A DNA stretch of 60,104 bases, taken from assembly GCA_903873395.1 (NCBI GenBank), contig CAIQOJ010000009.1, positions 1 through 60,104 on the forward strand, read 5' to 3'. The stretch is from an uncultured Acidimicrobiaceae bacterium (lineage in GTDB: Bacteria; Actinomycetota; Acidimicrobiia; Acidimicrobiales; RAAP-2). The notes beneath the pieces are model-generated. The model saw only the letters and a program-made list of their open reading frames with translations. It searched no databases and was not told where the DNA came from. Both the position numbers and the translations under genes were made by a program. Of this stretch, positions 1-8,210 are shown one piece after another. The stretch's first letter is position 1, and every line of letters begins with the position of its first letter.

Positions 1-593
1 AGGGCCACGAAGACCACCAAGGCACCGGGCAGCACGTCGTGCAGTCGGTCAGGACCCACCACGTGTGCCGCCCCGGCAACTGGCGCAACGTTCCGTCGGA
101 CCACGGTTGCTTCGACCCGGAACGGCGCCAACTGGTCGAGCAGCGACGTAGCGATGCCTCCGCCACCCAGGACCACCACCCGCTGGTCGTAGAGGCTAGT
201 GCCCGCCGGAACTCCCCACGACGTGGCGCGCACCCGCTCGGGCAGATAACGCAGGCCGGCCAGGGCAAGTGCCAGGGCATGCTCAGCCACCGGTTCGGCG
301 TACGCACCCTTCGCACAGGTCCAGATGTGCTCGCCATCGAAGAGGCCTTGCGCCAGGGCCTTCTCCACGCCGGCGAAGGGCAGTTGCACCCACTGCACCG
401 TCGGGGCCGCCGTCAGCCACGATTCCAGCTCCGTCATGGCATGAGGATCGAGCCACACCACGGCATCGGGCTGGTCGTCGATCGTGACCACCACGCCGCC
501 ACCAGCAGTGACGGCATCGGTGGCGAACCCACTGGGCAGAGGGCCCACAGCGACACGTGGTGACGGAACAGCAGCGAGCGCTTCATTGAGCAT
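1..593 (-). CDS. D-isomer-specific 2-hydroxyacid dehydrogenase, C-terminal part missing
   Basis: The reading frame runs off the left edge, so about 197 N-terminal residues are visible. They show a substrate-binding half (MLNEALAAVPSPRVAVGPLP at the start) followed by a Rossmann segment with VVVLGGGGIATSLL near residue 155, the layout of NAD-dependent D-2-hydroxyacid dehydrogenases (lactate, glycerate or phosphoglycerate type). The family reduces or oxidises 2-keto/2-hydroxy acids in the cytoplasm. The ATG at 593 was chosen because the protein-like sequence begins there; no strong ribosome binding site is visible, so the start is uncertain. It is divergent from the acyl-CoA synthetase. Substrate cannot be told. 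Confidence 0.75.
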   Translation of the reverse strand, partial: MLNEALAAVPSPRVAVGPLPSGFATDAVTAGGGVVVTIDDQPDAVVWLDPHAMTELESWLTAAPTVQWVQLPFAGVEKALAQGLFDGEHIWTCAKGAYAEPVAEHALALALAGLRYLPERVRATSWGVPAGTSLYDQRVVVLGGGGIATSLLDQLAPFRVEATVVRRNVAPVAGAAHVVGPDRLHDVLPGALVVFVA

Positions 594-665
594 GCCCGCA
601 TGGTATCCAGCGACCCTCTCGTCATCCGATCGAATTCCATGCGAGCGCGAGCCCGGCTCTGCTCA

Positions 666-720
666 GCACCGCACGGCACCGCACGGCCCAGTGCAGTCCA
701 GTGCAGCCCAGTCCAGTCCG
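666..720. repeat. Pentameric tandem repeat in divergent promoter gap
   Basis: Eleven consecutive 5-bp units (gcacc, gcacg, gcacc, gcacg, gccca, gtgca, gtcca, gtgca, gccca, gtcca, gtccg) lie between two divergent genes. It reads as a simple-sequence array. It could affect the promoter of the synthetase that starts at 786, but no function is shown by the sequence. Confidence 0.7.
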
Positions 721-785
721 GCCGAGCCCACGAACCTGTGTCGTGTGCTCAGATAGTGCGTCAACGCCAGCACCTGGGAGCAGCC

Positions 786-2321
786 ATGAAGGTCCAGATG
801 AACGTCCGTGACTTCCTGCAGGGAGTAGCAGCGACCTATGCCGATCGGATCGCCGTCATCGATGAGCCCGATCAACCAGCTACGCCATGGGCGCCGCTCA
901 CGTTCAGCGCACTGGCCGACCAGGCGCGGGCCCAGGCTGCAGGACTGGACAGGCTCGGCGTAGGTCGTGGTGAGCGAGTGGCCGTCATGTCGCACAACTC
1001 GGCCCGACTCCTCACCGCCTTCACTGGTGTCGCGGGCTGGGGCAGGATCTTGGTGCCCATCAACTTCCGGCTGGCGCGGGCCGAGGTCGAGTACATCCTC
1101 GAGCACTCCGGTGCCACCGTCTTCCTGGTCGATCCAGAACTCGAAGAGGAACTCGCCGGCATCGGCCCCCGTCATCGATTCACCCTCGGTGCCGAGTCTG
1201 ATGCCAGCCTCTACGTGCCGGAGGTGGAACCCGAGCCCTGGGAGTCTGACGAGGACGCGACAGCAACCATCAACTACACGTCGGGGACAACAGCCCGACC
1301 CAAGGGAGTGCAACTCACTCATCGAAACTGCTGGTTGAACGCATCGATCTTCGGGTGGCACACAGGAGTGTCGGACCGTGACGTCTATCTCCACACCCTG
1401 CCGATGTTTCATGCCAACGGCTGGGGGATGCCTTGGGCCACCAGTGCCATGGGTGCCACCCAGATCGTGCTGCGCAAGGTGGACGGCACAGAGATCCTCC
1501 GTCGCATCGACCGCCACGGGGTCACGCTTTTGTGCGCAGCGCCGGCCGTGGTGGCCTCGATCCTCGATGCCGCCAGCGACTGGGACGGACCAATTCCTGG
1601 CCGGGGCCAGGTCCGCATCGTGGTGGCCGGAGCCCCGCCACCCAGCCGGACCATCGAGCGGGTCGAGGCTGAGCTCGGATGGGAGTTCATCCAGATCTAT
1701 GGACTGACCGAGACCTCGCCACTGCTGACCATCAATCGGTCACGAGCCGAGTGGGACGACCTCGCCTCCGACGAGCGGGCCAAGAAGCTCATGCGAGCCG
1801 GTGCTCCGGTCGTGGGGACCGAGATCGCCATCGATGGCCAAGGCGAGGTGCTGGCCAGGTCGAACATGGTGATGGCCGGCTACTGGAACCAGGCCGAAGA
1901 GACTGCCGCGGCGTTGGCTGACGGATGGTTCCACACGGGTGATGGTGGTGCGGTCGACAGTGAAGGCCACCTCAGCATCCTGGATCGCAAGAAGGACGTG
2001 ATCATCACCGGCGGGGAGAACGTCTCGTCAATCGAAGTCGAAGACGCCATCTTCTCCATGGCCGACGTGGCCGAGGTCGCTGTCATCGGCGTGCCCAGCA
2101 CCAAATGGGGGGAGCAGGTCCTCGCCCTCGTCGTGGCAACCCCTGGGTCCGACCTGACTCCCGAAGCGGTCATCGCCCACTGTCATGGCGTCTTGGCCGG
2201 GTACAAGTGCCCCAAAGAGGTAGAGGTGCGCACGGAACTGCCTCGCACGGCAACAGGCAAACTGCAGAAGTTCCGCCTGCGTGCCCCCTACTGGGAGGGA
2301 TTCGACCGCCAGGTCAACTGA
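786..2321 (+). CDS. Acyl-CoA synthetase (AMP-forming, ANL superfamily)
   Basis: A 511-residue ligase that would activate a carboxylic (probably fatty) acid with ATP to an acyl adenylate and then to acyl-CoA. The core motif YTSGTTARPKGV lies near residue 164, YGLTETSP near 305, the hinge HTGDGG near 383, DRKKDVIITGGENV near 400 and the C-terminal catalytic lysine in TATGKLQK near 492. All ANL signatures are present, so it should be active. The ATG at 786 follows gggag six bases upstream. A longer open frame from 600 runs through the pentamer repeat and is not protein-like. The 3' end overlaps the convergent hydrolase by 8 bp. Chain length is not predictable; medium or long fatty acids are most likely. 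Confidence 0.92.
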   Translation: MKVQMNVRDFLQGVAATYADRIAVIDEPDQPATPWAPLTFSALADQARAQAAGLDRLGVGRGERVAVMSHNSARLLTAFTGVAGWGRILVPINFRLARAEVEYILEHSGATVFLVDPELEEELAGIGPRHRFTLGAESDASLYVPEVEPEPWESDEDATATINYTSGTTARPKGVQLTHRNCWLNASIFGWHTGVSDRDVYLHTLPMFHANGWGMPWATSAMGATQIVLRKVDGTEILRRIDRHGVTLLCAAPAVVASILDAASDWDGPIPGRGQVRIVVAGAPPPSRTIERVEAELGWEFIQIYGLTETSPLLTINRSRAEWDDLASDERAKKLMRAGAPVVGTEIAIDGQGEVLARSNMVMAGYWNQAEETAAALADGWFHTGDGGAVDSEGHLSILDRKKDVIITGGENVSSIEVEDAIFSMADVAEVAVIGVPSTKWGEQVLALVVATPGSDLTPEAVIAHCHGVLAGYKCPKEVEVRTELPRTATGKLQKFRLRAPYWEGFDRQVN

Positions 2322-3258
2322 CCGAAGGTCGACTTGCTCGGACGCGAGCTTCGGCCCCCCGTCCTTCGAGCCACTCCTCGATCCGCAACGCCGTCCACTT
2401 CGGGGTCTCGAGTTGAGGGGCGTGGCCGATGTCCCGGGCCACCTCCAGATGCCAGCCCACACGACCTTCGGCCATACGGCGAGCCGAGGCGACCGGAACG
2501 AGGATGTCTCGGTCGCCGTGCAGGTGGAGGACCGGGATGGTCAACCGCTCGAGGCGGGCCTTGGTGGCGCCCGGGCGCGCCATGACCTTGGCCAGAGATC
2601 GCGCCGATCGAAGGTAGGCGTCATCTCCCGCGGCCCGGTCGCCGGCTGCCGTCAGGGTGATATGTGCGTCGACCACATCGTCAGGCACCCTGTCCGAGTC
2701 GACGCAGACCGACCCCAGGACCCGACGCACATGGTGCTCGGCCGACGTTCGGCTCCGTCGCTCGGCCAAGTAGCGCTCCCCCACTCCGGGCAGCGCGCAG
2801 AGGATGAAGTTGGCCATGATCCGTGGATGGATCCCGCCCAGTCGTCCCGTTGGCAGCGCCGGGTCGACCAGGATCAAGCCGGCCACCAGGTCGGGCTCTG
2901 AGGCGGCGCACAGCGCAGCCACCAGACCGCCCAGCGAGTTTCCCATCAAGATGACCGGCCGGTCGCTGATGGCCCGAAGCACATCGCCCACGAGGGCTAC
3001 GTGCCCCTCGACATCCGGCGTGCGCCCGGCGACAGGCGTGCATCCATGACCGACGAGGTCGATGGCCATGAGTCGGCATCGGGTGGTGAGATGGGGAGCG
3101 AGCGCTGCCCAGTTCAGATGTGATCCACCGAGTCCGTGGATCGCCACCACGAGGGGGCCGTCGAAGGGGCCACCAAAGTCGGCCAGATGGACCGGGTAGC
3201 CCTCCGCCCCGACCTCCATCAGGTGCGACGCTCCCCCCAGGTGCTCAAGCGTCGTCAC
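2314..3258 (-). CDS. Alpha/beta hydrolase
   Basis: A 314-residue serine hydrolase of the alpha/beta fold. HGLGG (oxyanion loop) is at residues 41-45, the nucleophile elbow GNSLGG places the serine at 108, an acid candidate lies in HGDRD about residue 247 and the catalytic histidine in GHAPQLE about 278. The GTG at 3258 gives the longest frame; an ATG at 3219 behind ggggggag is an equally good start and loses only 13 residues. Nothing marks secretion, so it is cytoplasmic. It converges on the acyl-CoA synthetase. The substrate is unknown; esters or ring-cleavage products are typical. Confidence 0.85.
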   Translation of the reverse strand: MTTLEHLGGASHLMEVGAEGYPVHLADFGGPFDGPLVVAIHGLGGSHLNWAALAPHLTTRCRLMAIDLVGHGCTPVAGRTPDVEGHVALVGDVLRAISDRPVILMGNSLGGLVAALCAASEPDLVAGLILVDPALPTGRLGGIHPRIMANFILCALPGVGERYLAERRSRTSAEHHVRRVLGSVCVDSDRVPDDVVDAHITLTAAGDRAAGDDAYLRSARSLAKVMARPGATKARLERLTIPVLHLHGDRDILVPVASARRMAEGRVGWHLEVARDIGHAPQLETPKWTALRIEEWLEGRGAEARVRASRPSVS

Positions 3259-3410
3259 CTCATCGATCGTACCGGTCGAGAACGATCGGCCATCTCCTGG
3301 CGTCCTATGGCACCAGGACTGCTACCAATCGAGTTGGCCTGTCCCTACGCATGATGTGGCCAGACCAAGACCAGCCCCAACCCCTAGAACTCACCCAACC
3401 TCCGACGCCG

Positions 3411-3488
3411 ATGTCGACTCCAATGTCGATGTCGATGTCGACTCCAATGTCGACTCCGATGTCGATGTCGATGTCGATGTCGATGCGA
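3411..3488. repeat. Hexameric tandem array (atgtcg)n, 13 units
   Basis: Thirteen contiguous 6-bp units: nine are atgtcg, with actcca or actccg interspersed at 3417, 3441 and 3453, and a final atgcga. The array ends one base before the stop codon of the hydrolase to its right and would lie in its 3' untranslated region. A plus-strand open frame through it encodes only an Asp-Val run and is not considered a gene. Confidence 0.9.
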
Positions 3489-4373
3489 TCAGCGTGGCAA
3501 GAAGTCGAGGAGCAGTTCAGCGCAGGCTTGAGGGGCTTCGAGCGGGATCCAATGTCCGCACCCCTCGATCCGTTCGTAGCGCCACGGACCAGCGACGTAG
3601 CGACCTGAGGAGATCATCTGATCCTCCGTCATGGCCACTTCGCCGGTGCTCCACACGCCCATGGTCGGTGCCTGGACCAGGGGAAGGTCCAAGGGGGGTG
3701 CAATCCATCCCTCGGGCCGAATGTTGGCTCGATACCAATTGAGAGCCGCTGTCAGGCGTCCCGGTTCGGCGAGCCGACCGATGGCCTCGTCCACCTCGGG
3801 ATGACCGAAGAAGGTGCGCAGAACGGCCCAGTCATCGGCCGCCATCCACTGCTCGGCCACGTCTTCGAACTGGAAGAAGAACGTGTACCAACTCCTGGCC
3901 ATCTGCTCAACGCCGCCAGCCCGGTAGGCCGAGGCATGCCCGACCGAGAAGGTGGCGAGGTGGTCGATGCGATCGGGTAGCCACGAGCCGAGCGCCCACG
4001 CCAGGGCCGCACCGAGATCGTGGCCGACCAGGTGGACCCGCTCGAGGGCAAGGGCATCCAGGATCGCCACGACGTCACCCCCCAGGCGGTGCATGGCATA
4101 CGAGCCCACCCCCTCAGGGGCAGACGACTGCCCGAAGCCGCGGAGGTCAGGCACGACCACGGAGAATCCGGCGTCGACAAGCTCTGGCACCTGATGGCGC
4201 CAGAGATCCCCGGTGTCAGGAAAGCCGTGCAGAAGGAGGACCGGCTTTCCCTCGCCCATCACGTCGACACGCAGACTGACGTCGCCCGACATCACCCGGA
4301 CGGTGCGAGCGCCGGTGAACCTCGGCCCATCGTTCCCGTCACCCATTGCCACCCTCACCTTCGACTCGCTCAT
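3489..4373 (-). CDS. Alpha/beta hydrolase of the epoxide hydrolase/haloalkane dehalogenase type
   Basis: A 294-residue protein. HGFPD at 49-53 and GHDLGA at 118-123 put an aspartate (D119), not serine, in the nucleophile position, which is the hallmark of epoxide hydrolases and dehalogenases that act through an alkyl-enzyme ester. The histidine lies in GCGHWIPLE near 274, and the lid contains the tyrosine-rich RSWYTFFFQF. ATG 4373 was chosen over an upstream frame because homologous-looking sequence begins there. It follows mmsA by 31 bases in the same direction and is probably its operon partner. Soluble, cytoplasmic. The substrate (epoxide or other) is inferred only from the motif. Confidence 0.85.
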   Translation of the reverse strand: MSESKVRVAMGDGNDGPRFTGARTVRVMSGDVSLRVDVMGEGKPVLLLHGFPDTGDLWRHQVPELVDAGFSVVVPDLRGFGQSSAPEGVGSYAMHRLGGDVVAILDALALERVHLVGHDLGAALAWALGSWLPDRIDHLATFSVGHASAYRAGGVEQMARSWYTFFFQFEDVAEQWMAADDWAVLRTFFGHPEVDEAIGRLAEPGRLTAALNWYRANIRPEGWIAPPLDLPLVQAPTMGVWSTGEVAMTEDQMISSGRYVAGPWRYERIEGCGHWIPLEAPQACAELLLDFLPR

Positions 4374-4404
4374 GTTCCCCAGTTGTTCTAGACATCCAGG
4401 CCAC

Positions 4405-5895
4405 TCAGCGATTGTCACCTGAAGGAAAGTGCAGGGCCGGCCGGCCAGGATCCGTCCCCGAGGACGGATCGGGCCAACGGGTGGTGATGGTCTTGAGGCG
4501 AGTGTTGAACCGCACGCCCTCCATGCCGTGGATGTGGGCGTCACCGAACAGTGACTGCTTCCATCCGCCGAAGGAGTAGTAGGCCATGGGCACGGGGATG
4601 GCGACGTTGATGCCAACCATTCCTACGGTCACATCCCGGCGGAACCGCCGTGCCGACGCCCCGTCACGGGTGAAGATGGCCGTGCCGTTGCCGAACGGAT
4701 TGGCGTTCACGAGTTCGATGGCGTCGTCCAAGGTGTCGACCCGAAGGACCGACAGCACCGGTCCGAAGATCTCGTCGCGGTAGACGGCCATATCCGGAGT
4801 CACGTTGTCGACGAGGGTGGGGCCGAAGAAGAAGCCGTTGTCGCCGCCAGGAACAACCAGGTCACGGCCGTCGACCACCACGTCAGCGCCATCAGCCAGT
4901 GCCAGGTCCACATAGCCAGCCACCCGGTCACGATGGGTCTGGGTGATCAAGGGACCCATGTCGGAAGCCGGATCGGTGCCCGGTCCGGTCACGAGTGCCC
5001 GAGCCCGTTCGGCAATGGCGTCGATCAGCGGCTGGGCATCACCGACCACCACCACCGCACTAACGGCCATGCACCGCTCACCAGCCGACCCGTAACCGGC
5101 GGCAATGAGGGCGTCAGCCGTCGACGCCAGATCGGCATCAGGAAGCACCACGGCATGGTTCTTTGCTCCGCCCAGCGCTTGGACCCGTTTGCCGGAGGCG
5201 TGCCCACGCTCGAAGACATGCCGGGCTACCGGAGTGGAGCCCACAAAGGAGACCGCAGCGATCTCCGGATGGTCGAGAAGTGCATTGACGGCCTCGGCAT
5301 CACCGTGGACCACGGTGAAGACATCGTCGGGCAGGCCGGCCTGTCTCCACAGTTCGGCCACGAGGTCGGTCGGAGAAGGATCCCGCTCCGAAGGTTTGAG
5401 CACAAAGGCGTTGCCACAAGCGATGGCCACCGGGTACATCCACATGGGCACCATCACGGGGAAGTTGAACGGAGTGATGCCAGCGACCACGCCGAGTGGC
5501 TGACGAATCGACGATGCATCGATCCCCGTCGAAACATCCTCGCTGAACTCACCCTTGAGCAGGTGGGGGATGCCGCAGGCGAACTCGACCACCTCGATCC
5601 CACGAGCCACTTCGCCTCGAGCATCTTCGAGCACTTTGCCGTGCTCAGCGGTGATCGATGCGGCCAGGTCGTCGCGATGTCGATCGCAGAGCTCGCGGAA
5701 GGCGAAGAGGATCTTGCTGCGAGCTGTGAGTGACGTGTTGCGCCAGGCACGTGCTGCTTCCGCTGCCCGTGTGACCCCAGCATGCACGTCCGCTGTCGAA
5801 GCGAGCACAACCTCCGCGGTCTGCTGGCCGGTGGCAGGGTTGAAGACAGGTGCGGTGCGGGGCTGGGCCTCGCCTGACATACCGATCTGATTCAT
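4405..5895 (-). CDS. mmsA: CoA-acylating methylmalonate-semialdehyde dehydrogenase
   Basis: A 496-residue aldehyde dehydrogenase. The features SFVGSTPVARHVFERG, QALGGAKNHAVVLPDAD and GSAGERCMAVSA (catalytic Cys about 275) are specific to the MmsA/IolA branch, which converts methylmalonate or malonate semialdehyde to propionyl- or acetyl-CoA with NAD+ and CoA in valine and inositol degradation. ITPFNFPVMVPMWMYP is the cofactor-side loop of this branch. ATG 5895 follows gaggag at a good distance; the longer frame upstream runs through the 21-bp repeat and is not protein-like. It is transcribed away from the flavin split-barrel gene and likely with the hydrolase downstream. Confidence 0.93.
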   Translation of the reverse strand: MNQIGMSGEAQPRTAPVFNPATGQQTAEVVLASTADVHAGVTRAAEAARAWRNTSLTARSKILFAFRELCDRHRDDLAASITAEHGKVLEDARGEVARGIEVVEFACGIPHLLKGEFSEDVSTGIDASSIRQPLGVVAGITPFNFPVMVPMWMYPVAIACGNAFVLKPSERDPSPTDLVAELWRQAGLPDDVFTVVHGDAEAVNALLDHPEIAAVSFVGSTPVARHVFERGHASGKRVQALGGAKNHAVVLPDADLASTADALIAAGYGSAGERCMAVSAVVVVGDAQPLIDAIAERARALVTGPGTDPASDMGPLITQTHRDRVAGYVDLALADGADVVVDGRDLVVPGGDNGFFFGPTLVDNVTPDMAVYRDEIFGPVLSVLRVDTLDDAIELVNANPFGNGTAIFTRDGASARRFRRDVTVGMVGINVAIPVPMAYYSFGGWKQSLFGDAHIHGMEGVRFNTRLKTITTRWPDPSSGTDPGRPALHFPSGDNR

Positions 5896-5957
5896 TGCAC
5901 TGGACTCCTCGGAGAGCTCGGCTCTCCCTTGGGGCGGAACGGGAAGCATGGCACGGA

Positions 5958-6010
5958 GGCCACGACAACTGCGTAGGTGGCCACGACAACTGCGTAGGTG
6001 GCCACGACCA
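5958..6010. repeat. 21-bp tandem repeat, 2.5 copies, in divergent promoter gap
   Basis: Two exact 21-bp units (5958-5978 and 5979-5999; core ggccacgacaactgcgta) and the first half of a third (6000-6010) lie between mmsA and the divergent split-barrel gene. Period is two helical turns, so repeated sites would face the same side of the helix, as expected of an operator. This is an inference from position and spacing only. Confidence 0.8.
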
Positions 6011-6119
6011 TTGAGCACGTGGCCACTGAGCGGACGAGCCGGGCCGACCATGTTGCAGGCCAGGACGACGGATGTTCATTGACCTGATGACGCAGCGACC
6101 ACCATGCCATGATCGATCC

Positions 6120-6803
6120 ATGTGCAGTGATCAGGCCGTGTTCTCCGAGACGGCGGGCACCGATCCCGGACCATCCACGGACCGGGTACGACTGCGACGT
6201 CTGGCCCGAGAGGGGTCCCATCGGCGCGAGGACCTGTACGCGGTCCTCGATGCCGGGTTCATCTGTCACCTCGGCGTCTCCGTCGATGGCGCGCCCATGG
6301 TGGTGCCCACCATCTACGCCCGCACCGGTGATCACCTGGTCATTCATGGCTCGGTGGCCTCCCGCAGCCTGCGCCAGGCCAAGGCCGGTCTTGACGTCTG
6401 CGTCACTGTCACCCATGTGGACGGCCTGATCGTGGCCCGCTCGGTCTTCGAGCACTCGGTGGCCTACCGGTGCGCCATGGTGTTTGGGACCGCAGATGTC
6501 GTCGACGAACCCGGAGCAAAAGAAGAGGCGCTTCGAGTGATCGCCGACCACAGCGTGCCGGGGACGTGGGGCTATGCCCGCACACCTTCGGACAGCGAGT
6601 TGGCCAAGACCATGGTGCTCCGCCTCGCCCTCGACGAGTTCTCGGTGAAGATCTCGGAAGGCCCACCAGGAGACGGCGACGGTCCCGATGCCGCATTGGA
6701 CGTCTGGGCGGGCGTGCTTCCGATGTCCGTGCACCGAGGTGCACCGGTGCCGGACCCTGCCCTGCGGCCCGGCATCATGTTGCCGCCCCACCTTGGCGGC
6801 TGA
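6120..6803 (+). CDS. Pyridoxamine 5'-phosphate oxidase family (FMN/F420 split-barrel) protein
   Basis: A 227-residue protein with the split beta-barrel pattern: DLYAVLDAGFICHLGVSVDG, then VVPTIYARTGDHLVIHGSVA and VCVTVTHVDGLIVARSVFEH, and a middle segment YRCAMVFGTADVV. This is the flavin-nucleotide-binding COG3467 type, which binds FMN, F420 or haem and is poorly characterised. The ATG at 6120 was preferred because the upstream 16 codons are not protein-like. It is divergent from mmsA across the 21-bp repeats. No membrane segments. Exact reaction unknown. Confidence 0.82.
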   Translation: MCSDQAVFSETAGTDPGPSTDRVRLRRLAREGSHRREDLYAVLDAGFICHLGVSVDGAPMVVPTIYARTGDHLVIHGSVASRSLRQAKAGLDVCVTVTHVDGLIVARSVFEHSVAYRCAMVFGTADVVDEPGAKEEALRVIADHSVPGTWGYARTPSDSELAKTMVLRLALDEFSVKISEGPPGDGDGPDAALDVWAGVLPMSVHRGAPVPDPALRPGIMLPPHLGG

Positions 6804-6942
6804 TGCACACCTTTCGGCTCCTACGCCCTGAGATGCGGGTGCTGACGTCTCCAGTGATCGAGGATCCCATCCCAAAGGACCCGACATCGGTCGAGGCACC
6901 GGTGCGTGGCGAGCGTGCCAGGCAGTAATGGCCGAGCAGGCA

Positions 6943-8064
6943 TCACGCCAGGGCATGGGCCAGTGAGTGATACGCCAACTCATGTGCATCAGCCACCGGT
7001 TCGTAGACCACCGCACCACCCGAGACGTTGACACCTTCAGCCAGTGCGGGGTCCTCACGCACGGCGGTTTTCCAACCGTTGTTGGCGATGGCGAGCACAT
7101 AGGGCAAGGTGGCATTGGCCAGCGCATGGGTCGAAGAGTGCGGGACTGCTCCCGGCATGTTGGCCACGCAATAGAAGAGCGAACCGTTGACCTCGAACGT
7201 CGGGTCTGAGTGGGTGGTGGGCCGTGTCGACTCGAAGCAGCCACCCTGGTCCACGGAGATGTCGACCAGTACTGACCCTTCGGGCATGCGAGCCACGAGG
7301 TCGTCGCTGACCAGTTTGGGGGCCTTGGCGCCGACCACCAGCACGGCACCAATCACAATGTCGGCATCGGCACAGGCCTCTTCGACGGCGTGGGTGCTCG
7401 AGGCCACGGTCTCGATAGCCCCGCGGAAGTGGTGATCGACCTGGCGCAGGCGTTCCAGATTGCGATCGAGGATGTTCACCTCGGCATGCATGCCCACGGC
7501 CAAGGTCGCCGCAGCCATACCCGCCACGCCAGCCCCGATGATCACGATCTTCGCTGCTCGCACTCCGGGCACCCCGCACACCAGGCTGCCTCGGCCCCCT
7601 CCTGGTCGCATCAGGTGATGGCTGCCCATCAACGGAGCCATCCGTCCCGCCACCTCGCTCATCGGCGTGAGCAATGGCAGCGAGTTGTCGGAGAGGCGCA
7701 CAGTCTCATAGGCGATAGCTGTGTTCCCCCCAGCCATGAGCGCATCGGTGCAGGTCCGCGAAGCTGCGAGATGCAGGTAGGTGAACAACACCTGATCGCT
7801 GCGAGCCCCGAGTCGGGAGTACTCCTCGGCAATGGGCTCTTTGACGCCGAGCACCAAGTCGGCAGCGGCCCAGATGTCGTCGGGATCCTCGATGATCGTC
7901 GCACCGGTGGCCACGTACTCGCCATCCGGGATGGACGAGCCCACGCCGGCATCCTTCTCCACCATCACGGTGTGTCCGGCCGCGGTCAACTCGCGTACCC
8001 CGGCGGGTGTGATGGCCACCCGATACTCGTCATCTTTCACTTCTTTGGGAATGCCGACGATCAT
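6943..8064 (-). CDS. ald: Alanine dehydrogenase
   Basis: A 373-residue enzyme of the usual length for Ald (about 370). It starts with MIVGIPKEVKDDEYRVAITP, has the active-site TYLHLA, and the NAD-binding VIIGAGVAGMAAATLAVGM in the middle. It interconverts L-alanine and pyruvate plus ammonia with NAD(H). Its place beside an amine permease, an aldehyde dehydrogenase and a class III aminotransferase suggests catabolic use: a pyruvate-dependent aminotransferase would make alanine and Ald would regenerate the pyruvate. Promoter and regulation are not evident, but the Lrp-type regulator two genes away is the obvious candidate, since Lrp relatives control ald in mycobacteria. Confidence 0.94.
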   Translation of the reverse strand: MIVGIPKEVKDDEYRVAITPAGVRELTAAGHTVMVEKDAGVGSSIPDGEYVATGATIIEDPDDIWAAADLVLGVKEPIAEEYSRLGARSDQVLFTYLHLAASRTCTDALMAGGNTAIAYETVRLSDNSLPLLTPMSEVAGRMAPLMGSHHLMRPGGGRGSLVCGVPGVRAAKIVIIGAGVAGMAAATLAVGMHAEVNILDRNLERLRQVDHHFRGAIETVASSTHAVEEACADADIVIGAVLVVGAKAPKLVSDDLVARMPEGSVLVDISVDQGGCFESTRPTTHSDPTFEVNGSLFYCVANMPGAVPHSSTHALANATLPYVLAIANNGWKTAVREDPALAEGVNVSGGAVVYEPVADAHELAYHSLAHALA

Positions 8065-8210
8065 CTGGGGATCCTGCCTCTCATGGGGGTGGTGTGGAAT
8101 CGCATGCGCATCAGGTCGTCATCGCAGATTCAGGTCGCAGGGCATCGTCAGAGGGGCAAGTCGGACGGCGTGAAATGACAACGGCCGCCAGGGATTACTG
8201 CCCCCATTAC

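Noticed and set aside
3356..3742. Open frame with Asp-Val repeats through the hexamer array
   Set aside because: Low-complexity product of the repeat, running antisense into the hydrolase.
5892..7352. Long minus-strand open frame across the mmsA upstream region and the split-barrel gene
   Set aside because: It is antisense or out of frame to well-supported genes and has Arg/Pro/Ser-rich composition typical of high-GC shadows.
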